A stretch of 5,780 bases of DNA from Solirubrobacteraceae bacterium. Its GTDB lineage: Bacteria; Actinomycetota; Thermoleophilia; Solirubrobacterales; Solirubrobacteraceae. Position 1 is the first letter of the stretch. Each line of letters opens with the position of its first letter. A program made the translations under genes and the position numbers. A model generated the notes under the pieces. That model was not told the origin of the DNA. It made no database searches and worked only from the letters and a program-made list of their open reading frames with translations. This document shows positions 1-5,586 of the stretch, piece after piece. The DNA is taken from contig JALOLQ010000276.1 of assembly GCA_025455895.1 (NCBI GenBank), forward strand, positions 1 to 5,780, in the 5' to 3' direction.

Positions 1-2
1 CG

Positions 3-359
3 CGCGCACAGCTCGAAGCCGACCGGGCCGCCGTAGTCGTGGCAGACGAGGTGGAAGCGCCCGATCCCGAGCGCATCGAGCGCCGCCGCCGCCCACGCGC
101 CGTGGCCCGGCCAGTCGTAGCCGAAGTCCGGCGGGCGCTCGGCGAGCCCGAAGCCGGGCAGGTCGAACGCGACGCCGCGCAGGCCGCGCGCGGACAGCTC
201 GGGCAGCACCTTGCGGTAGAGGAAGGAGGAGGCCGGGATGCCGTGCAGGCACACGACCGCCTCGCCCTCGCCCTCCTCGCGCACGAAGCTCGCGACGCCG
301 CCGGCCGCGAACGCGCGGCCCGCGGCCCGGTGCTCGGCGATCAGCCGCTCGCTGCCCAC
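3..359 (-). CDS. Alpha/beta hydrolase, haloalkane dehalogenase-like (N-terminal part, runs off the window)
   Basis: The minus strand encodes 119 residues of an alpha/beta-fold hydrolase before the window ends. The oxyanion-hole region reads HGIPASS (residues 39-45), followed by a conserved FDLPGFG strand-turn (65-71) and the nucleophile elbow VCHDYGGPVGFE (105-116). The nucleophile is therefore Asp108, as in haloalkane dehalogenases and epoxide hydrolases, rather than the Ser of esterases. Such enzymes attack a carbon-halogen or epoxide carbon through an Asp ester that is then hydrolysed. The catalytic His and acid would lie beyond the window, so the substrate cannot be told. The start is GTG at 359. 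An in-frame TAG four codons upstream rules out a longer protein, and the ribosome binding site is weak, so a later start is possible. No signal peptide is seen, so it is probably cytoplasmic. It is transcribed divergently from the lipoprotein gene. Family is confident; reaction is not. Confidence 0.88.
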   Translation of the reverse strand, partial: MGSERLIAEHRAAGRAFAAGGVASFVREEGEGEAVVCLHGIPASSFLYRKVLPELSARGLRGVAFDLPGFGLAERPPDFGYDWPGHGAWAAAALDALGIGRFHLVCHDYGGPVGFELCA

Positions 360-378
360 CCCCGGGTTCTACGGCTCT

Positions 379-436
379 GCGCGCCGCAGGCCCTCACCCC
401 ATCTGCCCGATGTCCGGGGGGTGGGCGCGCCGCAGG
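379..436. repeat. 12-bp direct repeat in the divergent intergenic region
   Basis: The 12-mer GCGCGCCGCAGG occurs at 379-390 and again at 425-436, 46 bp apart. It lies between the divergent hydrolase and lipoprotein genes, and the second copy carries the AGG of the lipoprotein ribosome binding site. It could be a regulatory repeat, but in sequence this rich in G and C a chance match is quite possible. I see no clear -35/-10 pair in this 86-bp gap. Confidence 0.3.
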
Positions 437-437
437 A
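434..437 (+). promoter_or_regulatory. Ribosome binding site deciding the lipoprotein start
   Basis: AGGA at 434-437 is 8 bases from ATG 446. The alternative in-frame ATG at 437 overlaps this motif and has no room for its own site. The downstream ATG also gives the better signal peptide (MRALG then a hydrophobic run). This supports a start at 446. Confidence 0.55.
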
Positions 438-445
438 TGATCGCC

Positions 446-1948
446 ATGCGTGCGCTCGGCGTCCTGCTGGTGGTCGCCGCCGTCCTCGCCGGATGCGGCG
501 GCGACGGCGACTCGGGCTCGACCGCCACGAGCACCGCCACGACCGCCGGGTCGAGCGCGGCCGCCAACGTCTGTCCGCAGATCGTGGACTGGTCGTCCGC
601 GGACTTCTTCCCGATCCAGCCGAGCTTCTCGGCCGGCTACCAGATGTTCCTGCAGAAGAACGAGAGCTCGACGCAGGACGTCGGCTACGTCCTGGAGGGC
701 GACTTCCCCTACGCGAACTGGATGGCCTGGTACGTGTACACCGGCGCCGGCTTCCCGGTCGCCAAGCTCTCGGGCGCCGACATCACGCCCCAGGACGGCG
801 CCACGAACCCGAACGTCGACGGCGAGCCGATCCTCGCCCCCGAGCGCGGCTACCGCGTGCAGTTCCTGCCCGCGACGACGCCGAAGGACGTGCAGTCCGA
901 GCTTGAGGACGCGGGCGAGAACGTCGTCCTGCTCCCGGCGCTGAAGGGCCAGCCGAACGGCTCCTCGACCGCCTCGATCGTGGGCCGCAGCTACTGGGCG
1001 CTGGAGGGGTACGACCGCTCGGGCTACGGCGGCCCGACCGACACGCCGTTCCCGGAGCTGCGCGCGTACGAGATCGGCAGCGACGGCAAGCTCACCGACG
1101 AGCCGGCCTCGTGTGAGAGCCGGGTCCCGAAGCGCCTGCAGTTCGACACGCAGACCGGCGAGGGCGCGATCACGTTCTCGAAGGCGCCGAAGCGCTCGAA
1201 CGAGTCGGTGCTGCGCGACCGGCCCGACCAGGTGCTCTTCACCGGCGGCGAGATCGGGCGCCAGAAGGCGCCGCGGCCGAACCCCGACCAGGTCGCCTTC
1301 TACCGCAACCCGGTCGTCGCCGCGCCCTACGCCGACGTGCAGTCGGTGCCCGGCTACGGCGACCCGCCCGACGCCTGCGGCGGATACGTCCTCGCCAACC
1401 TGCGCGACGACCGCGTCAACCTCGTGCGCGTGCCCCAGGTCCCGACCTACGCGAACTACGCCGGGGCGACATCCGAGACGTTGAACAACTCCGACGAGGT
1501 CGACGTCCAGTTCTACAGCTTCGTCGTCTACGGGGCGGCCAAGCAGGTGAGCGCGGTCGGCAGCCCCGAGAACTCGCAGATCGGCAACACGCAGATCAAG
1601 CAGGACGCGGACGGCGGGGCGACGGTGATGGTGTGGCCGCGCAGCGCGCCGGAGGACGTCCAGGAGAAGCTCTTCGCCTACGCGCGCGAGCGTGGCTGGA
1701 ACATCCTCAAGGGCGGGATCGAGACGGCGGCCGCGCCGAACACGATGATCATCCGCGAGAAGGGCCAGAACTCGAGCTGGAAGAACGCGATCAGCGCGAA
1801 CCCGGCGACGCCGGGCGCACCGTGCCCGCAGACCACCGACCCGTCGATCGAGATGCCCGACAACCCCCCGTCGGCCGGCTCGTGCCTGGCCCGGGTCCGG
1901 AAGGTCATCGCCGACAGCGGCGGGGCCTTCTCGGCCCCCGCCGGCTAG
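446..1948 (+). CDS. Secreted lipoprotein of unknown function with two similar domains
   Basis: The 500-residue product starts with a lipoprotein signal peptide: MRALG, a hydrophobic core, and a lipobox LAGC with the lipidated Cys at residue 17. A low-complexity Gly/Ser/Thr/Ala linker follows (about 18-42). It should be anchored to the outer face of the membrane. Two segments resemble each other. The first (about 86-190) holds a WMAWYVY strand, a DGEPI turn, then P146-KDVQ and a YWALEGY strand. The second (about 353-440) holds FYSFVVY, a DADGG turn, then P402-EDVQ and TMIIRE. Between them lies DACGGYVLANLRDD with VPQVPTY. The pattern recalls, from memory, uncharacterised beta-sandwich proteins related to DUF1214; this is not verified. 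Five further Cys could form disulfides. No catalytic motif is recognised. ATG 437 and ATG 410 are longer in-frame alternatives; 446 has the best spacing to AGGA. A palindromic terminator-like hairpin follows directly. Real gene: very likely; function: unknown. Confidence 0.9.
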   Translation: MRALGVLLVVAAVLAGCGGDGDSGSTATSTATTAGSSAAANVCPQIVDWSSADFFPIQPSFSAGYQMFLQKNESSTQDVGYVLEGDFPYANWMAWYVYTGAGFPVAKLSGADITPQDGATNPNVDGEPILAPERGYRVQFLPATTPKDVQSELEDAGENVVLLPALKGQPNGSSTASIVGRSYWALEGYDRSGYGGPTDTPFPELRAYEIGSDGKLTDEPASCESRVPKRLQFDTQTGEGAITFSKAPKRSNESVLRDRPDQVLFTGGEIGRQKAPRPNPDQVAFYRNPVVAAPYADVQSVPGYGDPPDACGGYVLANLRDDRVNLVRVPQVPTYANYAGATSETLNNSDEVDVQFYSFVVYGAAKQVSAVGSPENSQIGNTQIKQDADGGATVMVWPRSAPEDVQEKLFAYARERGWNILKGGIETAAAPNTMIIREKGQNSSWKNAISANPATPGAPCPQTTDPSIEMPDNPPSAGSCLARVRKVIADSGGAFSAPAG

Positions 1949-1949
1949 G

Positions 1950-1967
1950 GGTCCGCCCGGGCGGACC
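1950..1967 (+). terminator. Perfect 18-bp palindrome, probable transcription terminator
   Basis: GGTCCGCCC at 1950-1958 is followed at once by its exact reverse complement GGGCGGACC at 1959-1967. As RNA it can fold into a 7-bp GC-rich stem with a CCGG loop. It begins 2 bases after the lipoprotein stop codon and is followed by TTCAT, not a true T-run, so it resembles the U-poor terminators common in high-GC actinobacteria. It sits 19 bp before the next start codon, so a dyad operator for that gene is the alternative. Confidence 0.6.
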
Positions 1968-1986
1968 TTCATCGTGCCGGTCGCCG

Positions 1987-2598
1987 ATGGCAACGCTCCA
2001 GGTGATCCTCTTCGCGCTCGCCAGCTCCGTGCGGCCGACCTCACTGGCGGCCACCTACGCGCTGCTCGGGAGTGATGCGCCGCGGCGCTACATGACTGCG
2101 TACGTCCTCGCCGGCCTGGCGTTCACCGTCCTGTTCGGGCTCGTCGTGGTGACGGCGGTCGGGGGGATCGACCTGCGGTCGGGCACGTCGGAGACGAAGG
2201 CCGCCGCGGAGGTCGCCGGCGGCGTGCTCGCGCTGGTGCTCGGGGTCCTCGTGCTGCGCGGGCGCCTCGTCCACGGCGGCCCGGCGGGCGACCTGCCGTC
2301 CCGCCCGGGGCGCTGGGACCGCGGCGACGCACCTCCCGGGCGTCTTCTACCTGCTCGCGCTGAACCTCATCGTGGCCCACCGGCCGAAGCTGCCCGGCGC
2401 CGTGGCCGAGGTGCTGCTCTACAACGCGATCTGGTTCCTGCTGCCGCTGGCGGCGCTCGGCGTCTGCATCGCCGACCCGGCCGCGGCGCGCGGGTTCGTC
2501 GGCACGGTCAGCGCCTGGGCGCACGCGCACGCGCGGACGATCGCGCTCGTCGCCCTGTTCGGCTTCGGGGCGCTGCTGCTCCTGAGCGGCGCGGGTGA
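1987..2598 (+). pseudogene. GAP/Sap (sulfolipid-1-addressing protein) family membrane protein, frame-disrupted
   Basis: The N-terminal half is read from ATG 1987: helix 1 with the family-like VRPTSLAATYALL (residues 15-27), helix 2 (about 36-61) and helix 3 (about 73-90). From about 2311 this frame becomes Arg/Pro-rich and non-membrane, running to TGA 2596-2598. The rest of the family pattern appears in the frame one base later: GTAATHLPGVFYLLALNLIV from 2315, then YNAIWFLLPLAAL and a last helix ending LLLLSG near 2590. Together this makes a six-helix inner-membrane protein. Members of this family (PF11139) include the mycobacterial Sap protein involved in sulfolipid export; the substrate here is unknown. 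The loop between helices 3 and 4 is short, so a deletion of 3n+2 bases near 2315-2320 fits, as does one extra base. Either a pseudogene or a sequence error. No clear ribosome binding site precedes ATG 1987. Confidence 0.8.
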
Positions 2599-2618
2599 GC
2601 GCCGCCGCGGCCGCGCGT

Positions 2619-2624
2619 GGGAGG
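2619..2624 (+). promoter_or_regulatory. Strong ribosome binding site of the small barrel protein
   Basis: GGGAGG at 2619-2624 lies 8 bases before ATG 2633. This fixes the start of the downstream gene even though the same reading frame is open much further upstream. Confidence 0.75.
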
Positions 2625-2632
2625 CTTGCGCC

Positions 2633-2947
2633 ATGAGCTCCACCCATGCCCGGGTCGCCGAGTACCGCGGGGTCTCCGCCGCCGCGCTCGGGGCCGTGCT
2701 CGACGCCGTGCGCGCGGAGGCCGAGGCCGACCTCGCCGATCCGCCCGCGGGCCTGGAGGCGCTGCGCGAGGTGCTCGTGCTCGCCGACCGCGCCGCCGGC
2801 CGCGTCGTCGCGATCACGCTGTTCGACGGCGAGGAGGGCCTCGCCGCCGGCGCGGCGGTGCTCGCCCGCCGCTCGGCCTCGCAGGCCGGCGGCGTGCGCG
2901 TGGACACGGCGACCTTCGAGGTCGCCGTCCACGTCGAGCGCGCCTGA
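2633..2947 (+). CDS. Antibiotic biosynthesis monooxygenase-like (dimeric alpha-beta barrel) protein
   Basis: The 104-residue product has the strand-helix-strand-strand-helix-strand order of the small ferredoxin-like ABM fold. It opens with strand HARVAEYRG (5-13), then a helix (about 16-35), a central strand pair EVLVLADR (46-53) and GRVVAITLFDGEEGL (56-70), a helix (71-85), and a final strand FEVAVHVE (95-102). Proteins of this type are usually dimers in the cytoplasm. Some are cofactor-free oxygenases or haem-degrading enzymes, but many have no known activity, and I see no residues that settle this. Length is normal for the family. The start is set by GGGAGG at good spacing. The gene lies 34 bp after the stop of the broken GAP/Sap gene and may be cotranscribed with it. 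It converges on the amidotransferase gene with 5 bp between stops. Family moderately sure; function unknown. Confidence 0.82.
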   Translation: MSSTHARVAEYRGVSAAALGAVLDAVRAEAEADLADPPAGLEALREVLVLADRAAGRVVAITLFDGEEGLAAGAAVLARRSASQAGGVRVDTATFEVAVHVERA

Positions 2948-2952
2948 TCGCG

Positions 2953-3804
2953 CTACGTCTCCTGCTGGGCCGCGACGGCGTGGACGTCGAGGTCCGCGAG
3001 CGTCAGCGGCCGCGCGGGCGGGCCGTCGAGGATCGTCGTCACCTGCGGCTCGAGGCCGGGGCCGACGTGCAGGAGCTGCCCGGGCTCGAGCATCCGCCAG
3101 CCCTCCTGCGGCCCGATCGGCTCGCTGGCGATCCCGATCCCGGGCACCGGCTCGTCGATGCCCACGCGCAGGCGATGGCGGCGGTCGTGGCGGTCGCCGT
3201 GGACGTGCCCGTCGCGGTCGTCGAACCACAGCAGCCCGTGCGTCTCCGGGTAGCGCAGCGCCCACACCGCCTCGGGCGTGCCGACCAGGACGTTCAGCGC
3301 GTAGAGCGGCAGGCTCGCGGCGATCCAGCGCGCGGCGGCGGTGAGGCCCGCGGTCACGTCGCCGCCGTGGTCGGCGGTCTCCTGCGTGACGAGCGCGAAG
3401 ACGCGCTCGGAGTCGGTCTCGCCCTGGACCAGCGCGCGGTACTCGGGCCGCAGCCGCGCCTCCAGCTCGTCGAGCCCGTGCACGACGCCGTTGTGGGCGA
3501 AGATCCGGCCGTCCTGGATGAACGGGTGCGTGTTGCGCTCGGCGTTGGCGCCGTTGGTGGCGAAGCGGATGTGCGCGAGGAACACCGCCGAGCGCAGCTC
3601 GTGCGCCTCGGCGGGGAAGCCCGCATCCTCGTAGGCCGCCTTCGCGCGCTTGATCACGTGCGGGCGGCCCTCCTTGTCGAACGTCCCGATCCCGTAGCCG
3701 TCGGGCTCCCTGCGGCTCTGGGCCTCGAGGCTGTTGTCGGTCTCCAGCAGGCCGAAGACCGCGGGATGCGGCTCGGCGGCGATCCGGGCGAAGAGGCGGC
3801 ACAT
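2953..3804 (-). CDS. Class II glutamine amidotransferase (YafJ/GATase_4-like)
   Basis: The 283-residue product starts MCRLF, so removal of Met exposes Cys2, the N-terminal nucleophile that hydrolyses glutamine in class II (Ntn) amidotransferases. The other glutaminase-site motifs are in the expected order: EPDGYGIG (33-40), AHIRFATNG (77-85), NTHPF (91-95), FAHNGVV (102-108) and GETDSERVF (128-136). A later IASEPIG (225-231) matches the conserved C-terminal strand of the YafJ-type group. There is no second synthase domain, so the ammonia acceptor is unknown. It is probably cytoplasmic. The frame stays open 13 codons upstream, but ATG 3804 is chosen because Cys2 must be terminal, and a GCAGG motif lies 9 bases before it. 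A His/Asp/Arg-rich stretch (about 195-213) is unusual. The lack of neighbouring ergothioneine genes argues against EgtC. Family call is firm; physiological role unknown. Confidence 0.94.
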   Translation of the reverse strand: MCRLFARIAAEPHPAVFGLLETDNSLEAQSRREPDGYGIGTFDKEGRPHVIKRAKAAYEDAGFPAEAHELRSAVFLAHIRFATNGANAERNTHPFIQDGRIFAHNGVVHGLDELEARLRPEYRALVQGETDSERVFALVTQETADHGGDVTAGLTAAARWIAASLPLYALNVLVGTPEAVWALRYPETHGLLWFDDRDGHVHGDRHDRRHRLRVGIDEPVPGIGIASEPIGPQEGWRMLEPGQLLHVGPGLEPQVTTILDGPPARPLTLADLDVHAVAAQQET

Positions 3805-3843
3805 GCTGCGCAGCCTGCCGCGTCGCGCGCGGCGCCGCATCAC

Positions 3844-3853
3844 CCCGATCGGG
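3844..3853. promoter_or_regulatory. Palindrome in the divergent amidotransferase/MFS promoter region
   Basis: The 62-bp gap between the two divergent start codons must hold both promoters. It contains the perfect 10-bp palindrome CCCGATCGGG, 2 bp upstream of the MFS ribosome binding site. This is a possible operator, but it is short and its arms do not extend further, so it may be chance. No regulator gene is adjacent. Confidence 0.3.
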
Positions 3854-3854
3854 C

Positions 3855-3858
3855 AGGA
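3855..3858 (+). promoter_or_regulatory. Ribosome binding site deciding the MFS start
   Basis: AGGA at 3855-3858 is 8 bases from ATG 3867. The in-frame ATG at 3858 overlaps the motif and would have no spacing, so the start at 3867 (protein beginning MSTTS) is preferred. Confidence 0.55.
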
Positions 3859-3866
3859 TGCCCGGG

Positions 3867-5501
3867 ATGAGCACCACCTCCACCGCGGCGAAGGGCGCGG
3901 GGATCGTCCTCGCGACCCTCGCCGCCGCCCAGTTCCTCATGGCGCTCGACAGCTCCGTGATGAACGTCTCGATCGCCTCGGTCGCCGAGGACGTCGGCAC
4001 GACGGTCACCGGCGTGCAGACGGCGATCACGCTCTACACGCTCGTCATGGCCTCGCTGATGATCACCGGCGGCAAGCTCGGCGCGATGTTCGGCCGCAAG
4101 CGGATGTTCGTGCTCGGGATCGTGATCTACGCGTGCGGCTCGCTGACCACGGCGATCGCCCCGAACCTCACCGTGCTGATCCTCGGCTGGTCGTTCCTGG
4201 AGGGGATCGGCGCGGCGCTGATCATGCCCGCGGTCGTCGCGCTCGTCGCCGGCAACGTCCCGCCCGCCGGGCGCACGGCGGCCTACGGGCTGATCGCCGC
4301 GGCGGCGGCGATGGCGGTCGCCGCCGGCCCGATCATCGGCGGGTTCGTGACGACCTCGTTCTCCTGGCGCTGGGTGTTCGCCGGCGAGGTCGTCGTCGCC
4401 GCCGCGATCCTCGTGCTCTCGCGGCGCGTCGCCGACGCCGAGCCCGAGGGCCGTCCGCACCTCGATCTCGTCGGCGTGGCGCTGTCGATCGCGGGCCTCG
4501 CCGCCGTCGTGCTCGGCTTCCTGAAGTCCGGCTCGTGGGGCTGGGTGACGCCGAAGCCGGACGCCCCCGAGGTCCTCGGCCTGTCCCCGGTGATCTGGCT
4601 CATCAGCGGCGGCCTGCTCTGCCTCTGGCTGCTGCTGCGCTGGCTGCACCACGTCGAGGACCGCGGCGGCGAGCCGCTGTTCGCGCCGGGCCTGCTCGGC
4701 AACCGCCGCCTCACCGGCGGGCTCTCGCTGTTCGGCGTCCAGTACTTCATGCAGGCGGGCGTCTTCTTCACGATCCCGCTGTTCCTCTCGATCGTCCTCG
4801 GGCTCTCGGCCTTCGAGACCGGGCTGCGGCTGCTGCCGCTGTCGATCGGCCTGCTCGCGACGGCGATCGGCGTGCCCCGCGTGGCGCCGCACGCCTCGCC
4901 GCGGCGCGTCGTGCGGATCGGGACGCTGCTGATGCTCGCGGGGACGGCGGTGCTCATCAGCGGGCTCGAGGTCGGCGCGAACGCGGCGATCGTCTCGCTG
5001 CCGCTGCTGCTCATCGGCCTCGGGATCGGCGCGATGGCCTCGCAGCTCGGGGCGGTCGTCGTCTCCGCGGTGCCCGAGGACGAGGCGCCGGCGGTCGGCG
5101 GACTCCAGAACACCGTGATGAACCTCGGGGCGTCGATGGGCACCGCGCTCGTCGGCTCGCTGCTGATCGGGGCGCTGAGCGCGTCGCTCGCGAGCGGGGT
5201 CAACGCGAACCCCGCGATCCCGCAGTCGGTCAAGGACGAGGCGAGCGTGGCGCTCGCGAGCGGGATCCCGTTCCTCTCCGACGCCCAGCTCGAGGAGGCG
5301 CTCGCCGGCGCCGGGGTGGACGAGGCGACGACCGCCGAGATCGTCGACGAGAACGAGAAGGCGCGCTACGACGGGCTGCGGGTCGCGCTCAGCGCGGTGC
5401 TGCTCGTGGGGATCCTCGGCCTGTTCCTCAGCGGCGCGATCCCCGGGCGCCAGCCGGGCGCCGCGCGGGCCGGTCCGGAGCCGGAGCCCGCCGCCGCCTG
5501 A
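3867..5501 (+). CDS. MFS drug/metabolite exporter, DHA2 (EmrB/QacA-type, 14 helices)
   Basis: This 544-residue inner-membrane protein is a proton-driven exporter of the major facilitator superfamily. Helix 1 carries the DHA2 signature LDSSVMNV (27-34; Asp28). The loop between helices 2 and 3 has motif A as GKLGAMFGRKR (69-79). The helix 5 motif C appears as AAGPIIGG, followed by SWRWVF, which is typical of 14-helix DHA2 proteins. Length and hydrophobic pattern fit 14 helices. A polar, probably extracytoplasmic segment of about 60 residues (about 440-500) separates the last two helices, as in many actinobacterial members. The C-terminus is a short Pro/Ala/Glu tail. Motif A has Ala73 where Asp is usual. 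The substrate cannot be predicted; drugs, lipids or secondary metabolites are all possible. The gene is divergent from the amidotransferase, with no TetR/MarR regulator beside it in view. ATG 3858 is a possible earlier start. Confidence 0.94.
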   Translation: MSTTSTAAKGAGIVLATLAAAQFLMALDSSVMNVSIASVAEDVGTTVTGVQTAITLYTLVMASLMITGGKLGAMFGRKRMFVLGIVIYACGSLTTAIAPNLTVLILGWSFLEGIGAALIMPAVVALVAGNVPPAGRTAAYGLIAAAAAMAVAAGPIIGGFVTTSFSWRWVFAGEVVVAAAILVLSRRVADAEPEGRPHLDLVGVALSIAGLAAVVLGFLKSGSWGWVTPKPDAPEVLGLSPVIWLISGGLLCLWLLLRWLHHVEDRGGEPLFAPGLLGNRRLTGGLSLFGVQYFMQAGVFFTIPLFLSIVLGLSAFETGLRLLPLSIGLLATAIGVPRVAPHASPRRVVRIGTLLMLAGTAVLISGLEVGANAAIVSLPLLLIGLGIGAMASQLGAVVVSAVPEDEAPAVGGLQNTVMNLGASMGTALVGSLLIGALSASLASGVNANPAIPQSVKDEASVALASGIPFLSDAQLEEALAGAGVDEATTAEIVDENEKARYDGLRVALSAVLLVGILGLFLSGAIPGRQPGAARAGPEPEPAAA

Positions 5502-5520
5502 GCAGGGAGCGGCGCGCCGA

Positions 5521-5539
5521 CGCCGAACCCCGTTCGGTG
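5521..5539 (+). terminator. Hairpin after the MFS gene, possible terminator
   Basis: CCGAAC at 5523-5528 pairs with GTTCGG at 5532-5537 around a CCC loop. One G-U and one C-G pair (5521-5522 with 5538-5539) extend the stem to 8 pairs. It lies 20 bases after the MFS stop. No T-run follows, so termination is uncertain. A second 5-bp hairpin (GCGGC 5539-5543 with GCCGC 5549-5553) abuts it. Confidence 0.42.
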
Positions 5540-5569
5540 CGGCATTGCGCCGCGGACCCGGACATCAGC

Positions 5570-5577
5570 AGGAGGAG
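5570..5577 (+). promoter_or_regulatory. Strong ribosome binding site of the DUF7144-like gene
   Basis: AGGAGGAG at 5570-5577 ends 9 bases before ATG 5587. It is one of the two strongest Shine-Dalgarno matches in the window, with the one at 2619-2624, and fits an efficiently translated gene. Confidence 0.75.
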
Positions 5578-5586
5578 CACACGAAC

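Noticed and set aside
39..440. 133-residue plus-strand open frame at the window start
   Set aside because: It is antisense to the alpha/beta hydrolase, which shows the oxyanion and nucleophile motifs.
341..2044. 567-residue minus-strand open frame opposite the lipoprotein gene
   Set aside because: Its translation is Arg/Gly/Ala/Val-rich low-complexity sequence with no motif, as expected from the antisense of a GC-rich gene; the plus strand has a lipobox and protein-like composition.
2300..2325. Programmed ribosomal frameshift in the GAP/Sap gene
   Set aside because: No slippery heptamer or downstream stimulatory structure is evident, the loop appears to have lost sequence, and the family is not known to use frameshifting.
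2953..3804. Assignment of the amidotransferase as EgtC (ergothioneine pathway)
   Set aside because: No other ergothioneine genes are next to it in the window, and the motif pattern fits the broader YafJ/GATase_4 group equally well.
2617..3870. 417-residue plus-strand open frame opposite the amidotransferase
   Set aside because: The amidotransferase on the other strand has all catalytic motifs in order; this frame is its antisense shadow.
2123..4030. 635-residue minus-strand open frame
   Set aside because: It spans several genes and crosses both the amidotransferase (in another frame) and the antisense of the GAP/Sap gene; composition is Arg/Pro/Ala-rich.
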